64,000 bases of DNA from Streptomyces sp. YS415 (GCF_023544665.1 NZ_JAMJFL010000002.1:62001-126000), one strand, 5' to 3'. Shown: positions 7,220-16,108, numbered from the stretch's first letter. Translations and numbers: made by a program. The notes: generated by a model not told the origin, from the letters alone.

Positions 7220-9148
7220 GTGTCCACGCCACTGCCTTCCTTCGCCGCGTCCGCCGCCTTCGATGACGCGCCCGCCCCCACCCTCGTGGAGCCGGAGACG
7301 CGGCGGCTGGACGGAGTCGTCCGGGAGGCGTACGTACCGCCCTTCGCACCGGCCGTCTCGCACGGCTCGCTGGCAGATCTGCCGTTCGACAACGCCCTCG
7401 CGGTGCCGGACAAGGTGCTGCTCAGCCGCAAGACGCAGGACGGCGGCTGGACCGACGTGAGCGCGACGCGGTTCGCCGCGCAGGTGCTCGCCGTCGCCAA
7501 AGGACTGATCGCCGAGGGGCTGATGCCGGGCGATCGCATCGCGATCATGGCGCGTACGACGTACGAGTGGACGCTGCTCGACTTCGCCGCCTGGGCCGCG
7601 GGCCTGGTGACCGTCCCGGTCTACCCGACCTCCTCCGTCTTCCAGACCCGCTGGATCCTCCAGGACTCCGGCGCCGTCGCCCTGGTCACCGAGACCGTCG
7701 CGCAGGCCGCCTCCCTCGGCCCCGAGCGTGAACGCCTCCCCGATCTGCAGCACTTGTGGGTGATGGAAAAGGGTCACGTCGAGCGGCTCGCGGAAGCGGG
7801 CGCCCGGATACCCGACCAGGAGGTCGAGGTACGCCGGGCCATGCTCGGCCCCAGCACCCTCGCCACCCTGATCTACACCTCCGGCACCACCGGCCGCCCC
7901 AAGGGCTGCGCGCTCACCCACGGCAACTTCTTCGCCGAGGTCGACAACGCCATCGAACTGCTCTACCCCGTCTTCAAGTCGAGATCGAACGAGGACATCT
8001 CGGTCCTGCTCTTCCTGCCGATGTCCCACGTCTTCGGCCGCATGGTGGCGGTGGCCTGCGTCCGCGCCCGGGTGCGCCTCGGCCACGCGCCGAGCCTCCA
8101 GTCCGAGGACCTGCTCGCGGACCTCGCCGCCTTCCGCCCGACCTGCCTCCTCGCCATCCCCTACATGCTGGAGAAGGTCTACAACTCCGCCCGCGCCAAA
8201 GCTGAGGAGGGCGGCCGGCTGACCATGTTCGACCGGGCCGCCGCCGTCGCGCGCCGCTACGGCGAGGCCATGGAGGCCAAGCAGCATGGCACCGGCTCGG
8301 GTCCGGGCCGCGCCCTGAGCATGGCCCGCTCCTTCTACGACCCGCTCGTCTACCGCCGGATCCGCAACGCCATGGGCGGCCGGGTCCGCCACGCGATCTG
8401 CGGCGGCTCCCCGCTCGGACGACGCCTCGCCGCGTTCTATGCCGGTGCGGGCATCGAGATCTACGAGGGCTACGGCCTGACCGAGACGACCGCCGCCGCC
8501 ACCGCAACCCCGCCCCTCAAGCCCCGCCTCGGCACGGTGGGCTGGCCGCTGCCCGGCACCCGGGTCCGGATCGCCTCCGACGGCGAGGTCCTGATCTCCG
8601 GCGAGCAGGTGCTGCGCGGCTACTGGGACCCGGCCGCCGGGGGAGTGGTCCCGGCCGCGGTGGACGGCTGGCTCGCCACCGGGGACATCGGCGAACTGGA
8701 CGACGAGGGCTATCTGACCATCACCGGCCGCAAGAAGGAGCTGCTGATCACGGCCGGCGGCAAGAGCGTGGCCCCGGCCCCCCTGGAGAACTGGCTTCGC
8801 TCCCACCCGCTCATCTCGCAGGCCATGGTCCTCGGCGACCGCCGCCCCTACGTCACCGCCCTGATCACCCTCGACACCGACGGCATCACCCACTGGCGCC
8901 GGATGAACGGCCGCCACCCGGTGCCGGCCGAACTCCTCGTCGACGACGAGGAGTTGCGGGCCGTCCTGCAGCGGGCGGTGGACGAGGCGAACAAGCTCGT
9001 CTCGCGCCCCGAGTCGATCCGCCGGTTCGCGATCCTGCCCACGGACTTCACGGAGTTCACCGGCCACCTCACCCCGTCGATGAAGCTGCGGCGGGCGGCG
9101 GTCATGAGGGACTTCGCGGCCGAGATCGAGGCGTTGTACGAGCGCTGA
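7220..9148 (+). CDS. AMP-dependent synthetase/long-chain acyl-CoA ligase (FadD15-like)
   Basis: A 642-residue adenylate-forming enzyme expected to activate fatty acids to acyl-CoA. The ATP-binding P-loop YTSGTTGRPKG lies near residue 218, the GYGLTETT adenylation motif near 420, and TGDIGELDDEGYLTITGRKKELL near the C-terminus supplies the Asp and hinge residues. The length and the C-terminal RRAAVMRDFAAEIEALYE ending resemble actinobacterial FadD15. GTG 7220 is preferred because AGGAG (7209-7213) is six bases upstream. It diverges from the MaoC-like gene, sharing operator-like palindromes. Confidence 0.92.
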   Translation: MSTPLPSFAASAAFDDAPAPTLVEPETRRLDGVVREAYVPPFAPAVSHGSLADLPFDNALAVPDKVLLSRKTQDGGWTDVSATRFAAQVLAVAKGLIAEGLMPGDRIAIMARTTYEWTLLDFAAWAAGLVTVPVYPTSSVFQTRWILQDSGAVALVTETVAQAASLGPERERLPDLQHLWVMEKGHVERLAEAGARIPDQEVEVRRAMLGPSTLATLIYTSGTTGRPKGCALTHGNFFAEVDNAIELLYPVFKSRSNEDISVLLFLPMSHVFGRMVAVACVRARVRLGHAPSLQSEDLLADLAAFRPTCLLAIPYMLEKVYNSARAKAEEGGRLTMFDRAAAVARRYGEAMEAKQHGTGSGPGRALSMARSFYDPLVYRRIRNAMGGRVRHAICGGSPLGRRLAAFYAGAGIEIYEGYGLTETTAAATATPPLKPRLGTVGWPLPGTRVRIASDGEVLISGEQVLRGYWDPAAGGVVPAAVDGWLATGDIGELDDEGYLTITGRKKELLITAGGKSVAPAPLENWLRSHPLISQAMVLGDRRPYVTALITLDTDGITHWRRMNGRHPVPAELLVDDEELRAVLQRAVDEANKLVSRPESIRRFAILPTDFTEFTGHLTPSMKLRRAAVMRDFAAEIEALYER

Positions 9149-9229
9149 GGAAGGCGCCGGGGCGGCGTACAACCTTCAACCACTGCCGTGCGTCTCCTCC
9201 TCGCCAATCCTTGATCATGCAGGAGACCC

Positions 9230-10606
9230 ATGTTCACGCGCAGCACCGTCCGCCTGGCGCTCGCCACGGCCACGGCCACCTCCCTGACCGGCGGACTGCT
9301 CACCCTCTCGGTCAGCACCGCGCACGCGGCGACGCCCGCGAAGTACGTCGACGACTTCAACGGCGACGGTTATCGCGACTACGCCGCCGCCTCCGCCTTC
9401 GACGGCAAGTTCGTCGTCACGTACGGGACGGCCACCGGGCCCGGCACCGTCACCAAGACCTTCAGCCAGGCCACATCCGGCGTCCCGGGCACGGCCGGTG
9501 ACTCGGGTGGCTACGTCGACGCCTTCGGCGAGGATCTCGCCCCCGCCGACTTCAACCGCGACGGCTACGCCGACCTCGCCGTCGGTGACTTCACCGAGAA
9601 CGTCGACGGCAAGGTCAGCTCCGGCGCGGTCACCATCCTGTGGGGCTCGGCGTCCGGCCTCACCGGCACGAGCGCCGTTCGCCTGAAGATCACCCCAAGC
9701 TCCCACCGGGGGTTCGGCAAGGAGATCGAGGCCGGTGACTTCAACGGCGACGGCAAGACCGACCTGGCCGTCGCGGACGGCATCGAGGCGGTACGGATCT
9801 ATCGGGGCGGCTTCTCCAAGACGGGCACGACCGGCTCGGTCACGAAGCACGTCCCGAACGCCCTGCTCGAACTCGCCGGCATGGTCGCGGGCAAGGTCAC
9901 CAAGGACTCGGCGACCGACCTCTTCCTCCTCGGCCAGGGCTATCACGACGACAAGATGACCCAGGACGCCTGGTTCATCCGGGGCGGCTCCACGATCCAG
10001 CCCGGCAAGATCACGACCTACAACGGCTCGAACCCCGACTACAGCCCGACCGGCGTCGTCGCCGACTTCAACAAGGACGGCTACGGGGACCTCGCGGTCG
10101 GCGACACCCAGTACAACGGCAAGGCCGGCTCGGTCGTCGTCTGGCGCGGCGGCAGCACGGGGCCGGGCACGAAGTACCGAGTCTCACAGGCGACTTCGGG
10201 CGTGGCCACGGCCGCCTCACCCAGGGAGTACTTCGGTACGAGCCTGTCCGCCGGGGACACCAACGGCGACGGCTACCCGGACCTGGCGGTCGGCGTCCCC
10301 TACGAGACGGTCAGCTCCATGGACGACGCGGGCGGCCTCCACGTCCTGCGCGGCGGCGCGTCCGGCCTCACCGGCGCGAACTCGCAGTGGTTCTCGCGGG
10401 CGACGGCGGGTGTTCCCGGCAGCCCGAGCCAGTACAACAACTTCGGCGCGATGGTCCGCGTACGCGACATCGACCGGGACGGCGACAAGGACGTGCTGGT
10501 GTCCAGCGACTACTACAGCCCGGGTGTGCTGCTGCCGGGTACGGGGTCCGGTATCACGGGGAGCGGGGCTCAGGAGTTGAACATCGTGGCGTCGTTCCCG
10601 CAGTAG
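9230..10606 (+). CDS. Secreted FG-GAP/VCBS repeat protein (integrin-alpha-like)
   Basis: A 458-residue exported beta-propeller protein. A Sec signal peptide ends at about AHA33. Six calcium-binding DxDxDG-type loops mark the blades: DFNGDGYRD, DFNRDGYAD, DFNGDGKTD, DFNKDGYGD, DTNGDGYPD and DIDRDGDKD. FG-GAP segments such as RGFGKEIEAGDFNGDG and YFGTSLSAGDTNGDG repeat along the chain. AGGAGAC precedes the ATG. No catalytic domain is evident, so a binding or scaffold role outside the cell is likely. The 3' end overlaps the convergent DUF397 gene by 37 bases. Confidence 0.92.
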   Translation: MFTRSTVRLALATATATSLTGGLLTLSVSTAHAATPAKYVDDFNGDGYRDYAAASAFDGKFVVTYGTATGPGTVTKTFSQATSGVPGTAGDSGGYVDAFGEDLAPADFNRDGYADLAVGDFTENVDGKVSSGAVTILWGSASGLTGTSAVRLKITPSSHRGFGKEIEAGDFNGDGKTDLAVADGIEAVRIYRGGFSKTGTTGSVTKHVPNALLELAGMVAGKVTKDSATDLFLLGQGYHDDKMTQDAWFIRGGSTIQPGKITTYNGSNPDYSPTGVVADFNKDGYGDLAVGDTQYNGKAGSVVVWRGGSTGPGTKYRVSQATSGVATAASPREYFGTSLSAGDTNGDGYPDLAVGVPYETVSSMDDAGGLHVLRGGASGLTGANSQWFSRATAGVPGSPSQYNNFGAMVRVRDIDRDGDKDVLVSSDYYSPGVLLPGTGSGITGSGAQELNIVASFPQ

Positions 10607-10779
10607 TCCGAGGCGAGGAAGGCGGACCAGGCGGCGGGGGCGAGGGTCAGCCGGGGGCCGGTGGGGGTCTTGGAGTCGCGGAGGTGGATGCACTGGGGGG
10701 TTACGGCAACCTCCAGGCACTGTCCACCTTCGCCGCTGCTGTAGCTCGACTTGAACCAGCTCAACGTTTCTATGGTCAT
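10570..10779 (-). CDS. DUF397 small protein
   Basis: A 69-residue protein with the DUF397 hallmarks: WFKSSYSSGEGGQCLEVA near the start and HLRDSKTPTGPRLTLAPAAW, then FL. It overlaps its upstream partner, the XRE-DUF5753 gene, by four bases (ATGA at 10776-10779), the standard pairing in Streptomyces. Members of such pairs have been linked to development and antibiotic regulation (WhiJ/AbaA-type loci), but the biochemical role is unknown. Confidence 0.9.
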   Translation of the reverse strand: MTIETLSWFKSSYSSGEGGQCLEVAVTPQCIHLRDSKTPTGPRLTLAPAAWSAFLASDYCGNDATMFNS

Positions 10780-11630
10780 CGCTCTTCCAGCATCTTCTCG
10801 ATCAGGTCCAGGGACTCGTCCGGGGTGAGGGCCTGAGCCCGGATGATCCCATAGCGGGCTGCGAGAACGCGCACCTCTTCTCGGTCGGTGATCAGACGCG
10901 GGTATCCCTGGCTCTCCATGTACACCACCTGTTCGCGTCCCTTGGGGATCAACAGCGTGAACGAGTTGTCCAGGCAGGGGTGTTCGTGTCGGCTTGTCGG
11001 CATCACCTGAAGCTGCACGTTCCGCATGCGTCCGATGCGCAGCAACTGCCGTAGTTGCCCGGAGTGCACCGAGGACCCGCCGATCGGCCGCTCAAGCACG
11101 GCCTGTTCGATGACGAAGCTGCACTCCGGCGGTGGCCACTTTTCGAAGAGCTGCTGCCTGGAGAGCCGGTCGGCCACCCGCTTCTCGATCGTCTCCTCGT
11201 CCAGCGGCGGGTGCCGTTGCGTGAACACGGCCCGCGCGTAGTCCTCGGTCTGAAGCAGCCCCAGCACGCCCATCGTGCTGTAGTCGTACAACGAGACGGC
11301 CTCCGCCTCCAGCCCGGCGTAACTGCGATACCACTCCGGATGCCGAGTCCTCGCCTTGGTCATCGCCGCCTGCACCTCCGGGATGACCTCCCTCAACAGG
11401 CCCCCGGCATCCAGGATTTCGTCGGCCTTCTCCAGAAGATCCGGCTGTGGCGTCCGTACGCCCCGCTCGATCGCCGAGATCGCGTCCGGGCCGTACCCCA
11501 CCAGCGCCCCGAACTCCTTCTGCGTCAGCCCCTTCCGCTCCCGCAGAAGTCTGAGCATCTTGCCCACGGCCGTGAACAACCCCGTCGTGCCGTCCGCCTC
11601 CGCCGGTGTCTCAGGACCCCGTTCGCGCAC
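10776..11630 (-). CDS. XRE-family regulator with DUF5753 domain (WhiJ-like)
   Basis: About 284 residues. The N-terminal helix-turn-helix is LRLLRERKGLTQKEFGALVG followed by YGPDAISAIERGVRTP; the C-terminal DUF5753 domain includes the EAVSLYDYSTMGVLGLLQTEDYARAV and LDNSFTLLIPKG segments. GTG 11630 is chosen because GGGAGGG lies seven bases upstream and the length fits the family; upstream extension would run across the divergent promoter region. It is coupled to the DUF397 gene downstream and diverges from an HATPase gene at 11746, completing a three-gene regulatory cassette common in Streptomyces. Confidence 0.9.
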   Translation of the reverse strand: MRERGPETPAEADGTTGLFTAVGKMLRLLRERKGLTQKEFGALVGYGPDAISAIERGVRTPQPDLLEKADEILDAGGLLREVIPEVQAAMTKARTRHPEWYRSYAGLEAEAVSLYDYSTMGVLGLLQTEDYARAVFTQRHPPLDEETIEKRVADRLSRQQLFEKWPPPECSFVIEQAVLERPIGGSSVHSGQLRQLLRIGRMRNVQLQVMPTSRHEHPCLDNSFTLLIPKGREQVVYMESQGYPRLITDREEVRVLAARYGIIRAQALTPDESLDLIEKMLEER

Positions 11631-11745
11631 GCCCGCACCCTCCCGTCCGACAACCCGCACACCGAACTCAACGCAGTCGTACAGATACCCAGCGTCGATC
11701 CGTCCCTCCTGGTCAGGGTAGAGAGAACCCGCCACTCTCGGTGAC

Positions 11746-12168
11746 GTGAACGCCGAAATCACCACCCCCACTGCCGTACTTGCCCAGCGCATCAGCGCCA
11801 CTCCGCGCGGCGCCCTGCTGGCCCGGTACCTGACCATCCAGCAGCTGGCCCAGTGGGGTTACGCCCCGGACAGCGAGGTCAGCGAGACCGCGCAGCACTT
11901 GGTCGCGGAGTTGGCGGCCAACGCCGTCACGCACGGCCGCGTGCCCGGCCGCGCCTTCGAGCTCCGGCTGCTCCTGCTGCCGGAGGACACGCTCCGTATC
12001 GAGGTGAGCGATGCGCGGGGCGACCGGAAACTGCGGTACGTGACGGACCCGGACGGCGAGGGCGGCCGGGGTCTGATCCTGGTGACGCTGCTGGCGCGGG
12101 CCTGGGGCGTGGCGGACCGGGACGTGGGAAAGACGGTGTGGGCGGAGCTGGGTCCGGCCCGGAAGTGA
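11746..12168 (+). CDS. ATP-binding protein, anti-sigma/HATPase_c type
   Basis: A 140-residue GHKL-fold protein. The N-box is ELAANAVTH and the G-box region DPDGEGGRGLILVTLLA, as in RsbW/SpoIIAB-like serine kinases and the many stand-alone Streptomyces homologues. It starts at GTG 11746, diverging from the XRE-DUF5753/DUF397 pair with 115 bases between. Such proteins can bind sigma factors or anti-sigma antagonists; no partner is visible here. Confidence 0.88.
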   Translation: MNAEITTPTAVLAQRISATPRGALLARYLTIQQLAQWGYAPDSEVSETAQHLVAELAANAVTHGRVPGRAFELRLLLLPEDTLRIEVSDARGDRKLRYVTDPDGEGGRGLILVTLLARAWGVADRDVGKTVWAELGPARK

Positions 12169-12178
12169 GGCCTGCCCG

Positions 12179-12949
12179 CTAGGAGTTGTCGTCGTCCCCG
12201 TCCCCGTCCTCGTCCTCGTCCTCGTCCGAGGCCGGAGCGGGCGGTTCCGCATACAGTATGTCGCGGGCCTGCTCCGCGGCGCGGGCGATGCTCTCGCCGA
12301 CGAAGTCGACGAAGCGGGCGATGTTCTCGAGGCGGACGGCGGCCGGGGTGTCGGCGCCGAGGACGCCGACACCCTGCCGAGCGGTCTTGGCGAGATCGAA
12401 GTTGGAGCGGGCGCTGGACATCATGGACTGGAACCAGACGTCGTTGTCGACGACATAGCGCTCGCGGCGGCGTTCGTCGCGCTCGCGGCGGAGGAGCCCC
12501 TGGCTCTCCAGGAACGCCACCGACTTGGAGATGGACGCCGGGCTGACGTCGAGGCGCTGGACGAGTTCGGCGGCGGTGAGGCTGCCCGCGTCGGTGATGA
12601 AGAGGCAGGTCAGCACCCGGGACGTCATCTTGGGCAGGCCCTGTGCCATGAGGAGGGTGGTGAACATCTCCTCGTACTCCCGCACCGCCTCGGGATCGCG
12701 GCCGTAGGCCGGTGCGGGCGCCTTCGGGTCCCGGGGAGCGGCCTGCTTGCGGCGGTGGGCGCGCTGTTCGGTGGCGCGGTGGGCGAGGTCGGCGCGGTAG
12801 CCGGTGGGGCCGCCGTTGCGCATGACCTCGCGGGTGATGGTCGAGGTGGGGCGGTCCAGGCGCCGGGCGATCTCCGCGTAGGCGAGGCCGTCGGCCAGTC
12901 CCAGCGCGATCTGCTGACGTTCCTGCTGGGTGAGCCTGCCTCCGGGCAT
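12179..12949 (-). CDS. Regulator with IS30-like HTH fused to GbsR/MarR-like winged helix
   Basis: A 256-residue DNA-binding protein. Residues 1-45 (GGRLTQQERQQIALGLADG, then AYAEIARRLDRPTSTITREV) match the HTH_38 domain of IS30-type transposases. The centre (LTAAELVQRLDVSPASISKSVAFLESQGLLRRE) is a GbsR/MarR winged helix, and the tail is strongly acidic (SDEDEDEDGDGDDD). ATG 12949 follows AAGGAG at seven bases. It diverges from the DUF4097-ABC operon, whose promoter region carries several GTTGCAACG-type sites, so it likely represses that operon and itself. Confidence 0.87.
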   Translation of the reverse strand: MPGGRLTQQERQQIALGLADGLAYAEIARRLDRPTSTITREVMRNGGPTGYRADLAHRATEQRAHRRKQAAPRDPKAPAPAYGRDPEAVREYEEMFTTLLMAQGLPKMTSRVLTCLFITDAGSLTAAELVQRLDVSPASISKSVAFLESQGLLRRERDERRRERYVVDNDVWFQSMMSSARSNFDLAKTARQGVGVLGADTPAAVRLENIARFVDFVGESIARAAEQARDILYAEPPAPASDEDEDEDGDGDDDNS

Positions 12950-13001
12950 CGCTGTCTCCTTCGTGGTCCTTGGTGCGGTCACCATAGCGTTCAGTTACTG
13001 A

Positions 13002-13013
13002 CCATTGCAACGG
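13002..13013. promoter_or_regulatory. CCATTGCAACGG near-palindrome (operator-like)
   Basis: One of at least three TTGCAACG-type sites in the 244-bp region between the GbsR-like regulator and the DUF4097-ABC operon. It is 53 bases from the regulator start. Confidence 0.5.
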
Positions 13014-13046
13014 CCGGGGTGCGGTGTGTTGCGTTAGCTTCAATTC

Positions 13047-13056
13047 CGTTGCAACG
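13047..13056. promoter_or_regulatory. CGTTGCAACG perfect palindrome (operator-like)
   Basis: A perfect 10-bp palindrome sharing TTGCAA with the 13002 site and the GCAACG half with the 13094 site. Confidence 0.55.
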
Positions 13057-13093
13057 ATTTCGAGCCCATGACCTGCAATTACTGTGATGTCGC

Positions 13094-13109
13094 GCAACGA
13101 AGTCGTTGC
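13094..13109. promoter_or_regulatory. GCAACGAAGTCGTTGC palindrome (operator-like)
   Basis: Seven-base arms GCAACGA/TCGTTGC around AG, 85 bases before the DUF4097 start. The half-site GCAACG also occurs singly near 13123. Confidence 0.55.
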
Positions 13110-13193
13110 CAAGGTCTCGAACGCAACGTAGCTTTCCATCATCGGAAACGACGGGTGGACGAACCGCCCGCCACCTGAACCAGGAGAGCCACC

Positions 13194-13865
13194 ATGCAGA
13201 CCTTCGCCACTCCCGCCGCCATCACCGCCGTCCTGGACATCCCCGCCGGACGCATCCAGATCATCGCCGCCGACCGCACCGACACCACCGTCGAGATCCG
13301 CCCGGCCGCCCCCGGCAAGAACCGCGACACCAAGACCGCCGAGCAGGTCCAAGTCGCCTACGACGACGGCGTCCTGCGCATCACCGCCCCCGAGGCCACC
13401 AACCGGCTCCTGGGCAACCTCGGTTCCGTCGAGGTCACCGTCCAACTCCCCGCCGGATCCCGTATCCAGGCCAAGGCCGACGCCGCCGAACTGCGTGGCG
13501 TCGGACGCCTCGGCCACGTCGACTTCGACGGCGGCTACCGCTCCGTCAAGCTCGACGAGACCGCCGGGGCCCGCCTCACCGCCCACGACGCCACCATCAC
13601 CATCGGCCGCCTCACCGGCCCCGCCGACATCACCACCCAGCGCGGCGACATCCACATCACCGAAGCCACCCGCGGCACCGTCACCCTCACCACCCAGCAG
13701 GGCGACATCGAGATCGGCGCCGCCCCCGGCGTCTCCGCCACCCTCGACGCCGGCACCGGCTACGGCCGCGTCCACAACTCCCTGAAGAACAGCGACGGTT
13801 CCGGTGCCGCCCTCGCCTTCCACGCCACCACCACCCACGGCGACATCACCGCCCGCAGCCTCTGA
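13194..13865 (+). CDS. DUF4097 family beta-strand repeat protein
   Basis: A 223-residue protein rich in short beta strands of the DUF4097 type, with repeating G-D-I/ITxxGDIxI patterns (TTQRGDIHITEATRG, TTQQGDIEIGAAPG, THGDITARSL). No signal peptide or membrane helix is evident. AGGAGAGCC precedes the ATG. It heads an operon with an ABC ATPase (29 bases downstream) and permease. In other bacteria DUF4097 genes sit near envelope or exporter genes; its biochemical role is unknown. Confidence 0.88.
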   Translation: MQTFATPAAITAVLDIPAGRIQIIAADRTDTTVEIRPAAPGKNRDTKTAEQVQVAYDDGVLRITAPEATNRLLGNLGSVEVTVQLPAGSRIQAKADAAELRGVGRLGHVDFDGGYRSVKLDETAGARLTAHDATITIGRLTGPADITTQRGDIHITEATRGTVTLTTQQGDIEIGAAPGVSATLDAGTGYGRVHNSLKNSDGSGAALAFHATTTHGDITARSL

Positions 13866-13894
13866 GCCACCGAGCCCTCGAAGGAGCCCTTCTC

Positions 13895-14854
13895 ATGACC
13901 AACCTGGCGATCGCGGCGACCGGGCTGCGGAAGTCCTACGGCGACAAGACGGTCCTCGACGGGATCGACCTGGCCGTACCGGAAGGCACGGTCTTCGCCC
14001 TGCTCGGGCCGAACGGCGCGGGCAAGACGACGGCGGTGAAGATCCTGTCCACCCTGATCTCGGCGGACGGCGGTCAGGCCGGTGTCGCCGGGCACGATCT
14101 CGGCGCCGAGGCCCAGGCGGTACGGGCCGCCATCGGGGTCACCGGTCAGTTCTCCGCGGTGGACGGGCTGATCACCGGCGAGGAGAACATGCTCCTCATG
14201 GCGGACCTGCACCACCTGTCCCGGAGCGAGGGCAGGCGGGTGACGGCCGAACTGCTGGAGCGGTTCGACCTGGTGGAGGCCGCGAAGAAGCCGGCCTCGA
14301 CCTACTCCGGCGGCATGAAGCGCCGCCTGGACATCGCGATGACGCTGGTCGGCAGCCCGCGGATCATCTTCCTGGACGAGCCGACGACGGGGCTGGACCC
14401 CCGTTCACGGCACAACATGTGGCAGATCATCCGTGAGCTGGTCACGGGCGGGGTCACGGTCTTCCTCACCACGCAGTACCTGGAGGAGGCGGACGAACTC
14501 GCCGACCGGATCGCGGTGCTGAACGACGGCGGGATCGCGGCGGAGGGAACCGCCGACGAACTGAAGCGGCTGGTCCCCGGCGGGCACGTGCGGCTCCGCT
14601 TCACCGACCCGGACGCGTACCGGGCCGCCGCGTCGGCGCTGCGCGAGACCACGCGCGACGACGAGTCGCTGGCGCTGCAGATCCCCAGCGGCGGAAGCCA
14701 GCGCGAACTGCGCGCCATCCTCGACTGGCTCGACGCGGCAGGCGTGGAGGCGGACGAGCTGACCGTGCACACCCCCGACCTCGACGACGTGTTCTTCGCC
14801 CTGACCGGCGGCGCCGCGACCGTCCCCGACCAGCCGAAGGAGAACGCCCGATGA
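13895..14854 (+). CDS. ABC transporter ATP-binding protein (DrrA-type)
   Basis: A 319-residue daunorubicin-resistance-type exporter ATPase. Walker A GPNGAGKTT (residues 38-46), the signature YSGGMKRRLD, Walker B IIFLDEPTTGLDP and the H-loop-position Q in FLTTQYLEEADELADR are all visible. A C-terminal DrrA-type extension of about 90 residues follows. AAGGAG precedes ATG 13895. The gene is coupled to its permease by ATGA overlap at 14851-14854. Substrate cannot be inferred; drug or lipid export is the family norm. Confidence 0.94.
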   Translation: MTNLAIAATGLRKSYGDKTVLDGIDLAVPEGTVFALLGPNGAGKTTAVKILSTLISADGGQAGVAGHDLGAEAQAVRAAIGVTGQFSAVDGLITGEENMLLMADLHHLSRSEGRRVTAELLERFDLVEAAKKPASTYSGGMKRRLDIAMTLVGSPRIIFLDEPTTGLDPRSRHNMWQIIRELVTGGVTVFLTTQYLEEADELADRIAVLNDGGIAAEGTADELKRLVPGGHVRLRFTDPDAYRAAASALRETTRDDESLALQIPSGGSQRELRAILDWLDAAGVEADELTVHTPDLDDVFFALTGGAATVPDQPKENAR

Positions 14855-15642
14855 GCTCTCTGTCCCTCGCCGTACGCGACTGCTCCACGATGCTGCGCCG
14901 CAACCTGCTGCACGCCCGGCGCTACCCGTCGCTGACCCTGAACCTGCTGCTGACGCCGATCATGCTGCTGCTGCTCTTCGTGTACATCTTCGGCGACACG
15001 ATGAGCGCGGGCATCGGAGGCGGTGGTCCGGACCGGGCCGAGTACATCGCCTTCGTGGTGCCGGGGCTGGTGCTGATGACCATCGGCAGCACGACGATCG
15101 GCACGGCGGTCTCCGTCTCCAACGACATGACCGAGGGCATCATCGCCCGCTTCCGGACCATGGCGATCCACCGGGGGTCGGTGATCGTCGGCCATGTGAT
15201 CGGCAGTGTGCTGCAGGCCGTGGCCAGCGTGATCCTGGTCGGGGCGGTGGCGGTGGCGATCGGCTTCCGCTCCGCCGATGCGACGGTGCTGGAATGGCTG
15301 GCGGCGTTCGGACTCGTCGTCCTGTTCGCCACGGCGCTGACCTGGATCGCGGTGGGCATGGGACTGGTCAGCCCGAACGCGGAGGCGGCGAGCAACAACG
15401 CCATGCCGCTGATCCTGCTGCCGCTGCTCTCCAGCACGTTCGTGCCGCTGGACGCGATGCCGGGGTGGTTCCAGCCGGTCGCCGAGTACCAGCCCTTCAC
15501 GCCGGCCATCGAAACCCTCCGCGGCCTCCTCCTCGGCACGGAGATCGGCATCAACGGCTGGCTGACCCTGGCCTGGTGCACAGCCCTGACGCTCCTCGGC
15601 TACCGCTGGTCCACGGCCCGCTTCAACGCGGACCCCAAGTAA
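14851..15642 (+). CDS. ABC-2 type transporter permease (DrrB-type)
   Basis: A 263-residue membrane protein with about six helices, among them LLLTPIMLLLLFVYIFGDTM and VPGLVLMTIGSTTIGTAV. The ABC-2 signature region LILLPLLSSTFVPLDAMPGW leads into FQPVAEYQPFTP, typical of DrrB. It partners the upstream ATPase with a four-base overlap and is followed by a strong terminator at 15657-15688. Confidence 0.93.
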   Translation: MSSLSLAVRDCSTMLRRNLLHARRYPSLTLNLLLTPIMLLLLFVYIFGDTMSAGIGGGGPDRAEYIAFVVPGLVLMTIGSTTIGTAVSVSNDMTEGIIARFRTMAIHRGSVIVGHVIGSVLQAVASVILVGAVAVAIGFRSADATVLEWLAAFGLVVLFATALTWIAVGMGLVSPNAEAASNNAMPLILLPLLSSTFVPLDAMPGWFQPVAEYQPFTPAIETLRGLLLGTEIGINGWLTLAWCTALTLLGYRWSTARFNADPK

Positions 15643-15656
15643 CCAACAGCTCCCAG

Positions 15657-15688
15657 AGCGCCCCCCTCCTCCCGAGGAGCGGGGCGCT
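15657..15688. terminator. Rho-independent-type hairpin after the DUF4097-ABC operon
   Basis: AGCGCCCC pairs with GGGGCGCT and the inner CTCCTC pairs with GAGGAG around CC, with one C:C mismatch between the two stems: about 14 bp. It sits between the ABC permease and the convergent azlD gene and could serve both. Confidence 0.75.
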
Positions 15689-15793
15689 TCCTGGCTGCGG
15701 GCAGTCGTGCCGCTGGGGCGGCACGGGTGGGCGCAGCGGCACCCCGCCAGCGCGGGGGAGCGGACCCACCCCTACCTCAACCCCGACCGACGG

Positions 15794-16108
15794 TCACGGC
15801 ACCCCAACCCACCGCAACCCCGCCGTCACCGCCGCCGCACCCAGCACCACCACCGCGAACGGGGCCCGGCGCCAAGCCAGTACGCCTCCCGCCAGGACCC
15901 CCGCCGGGCGGGCCCAGCCCGCGAAGTCCCCGGCCTCCGTCAACGCCCCCGTGGCCATCAGCGCCGCCAGCAGAACCACCGCCCCGGCCGCCAACAGCTC
16001 CTGCACCCGCCCCGACAGCTCGACCCGCCCGTGCAGCACAGGCCCCACCAGCCGGAAGGCGTACGTCCCCACCGCCAGCACCAGGATCAACGCCACCGTC
16101 GCACTCAC
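15794..16108 (-). CDS. azlD: AzlD-family branched-chain amino acid exporter subunit
   Basis: A 104-residue protein with about four membrane helices (VALILVLAVGTYAFRLVGP at the start, then LLAAGAVVLLAALMATGAL and the C-terminal FAVVVLGAAAVTAGLRWVG). AzlD is the small subunit paired with AzlC in export of branched-chain amino acids. Its GTG start overlaps the azlC stop (GTGA at 16105-16108). Ends before the shared terminator. Confidence 0.85.
   Translation of the reverse strand: MSATVALILVLAVGTYAFRLVGPVLHGRVELSGRVQELLAAGAVVLLAALMATGALTEAGDFAGWARPAGVLAGGVLAWRRAPFAVVVLGAAAVTAGLRWVGVP

Noticed and set aside
6164..9172. A minus-strand frame of about 1000 codons covering the maoC-like gene and the whole acyl-CoA synthetase
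   Set aside because: Only the maoC end is real. The rest is the antisense of a well-conserved synthetase with GC-biased codons, a common artefact in high-GC DNA.
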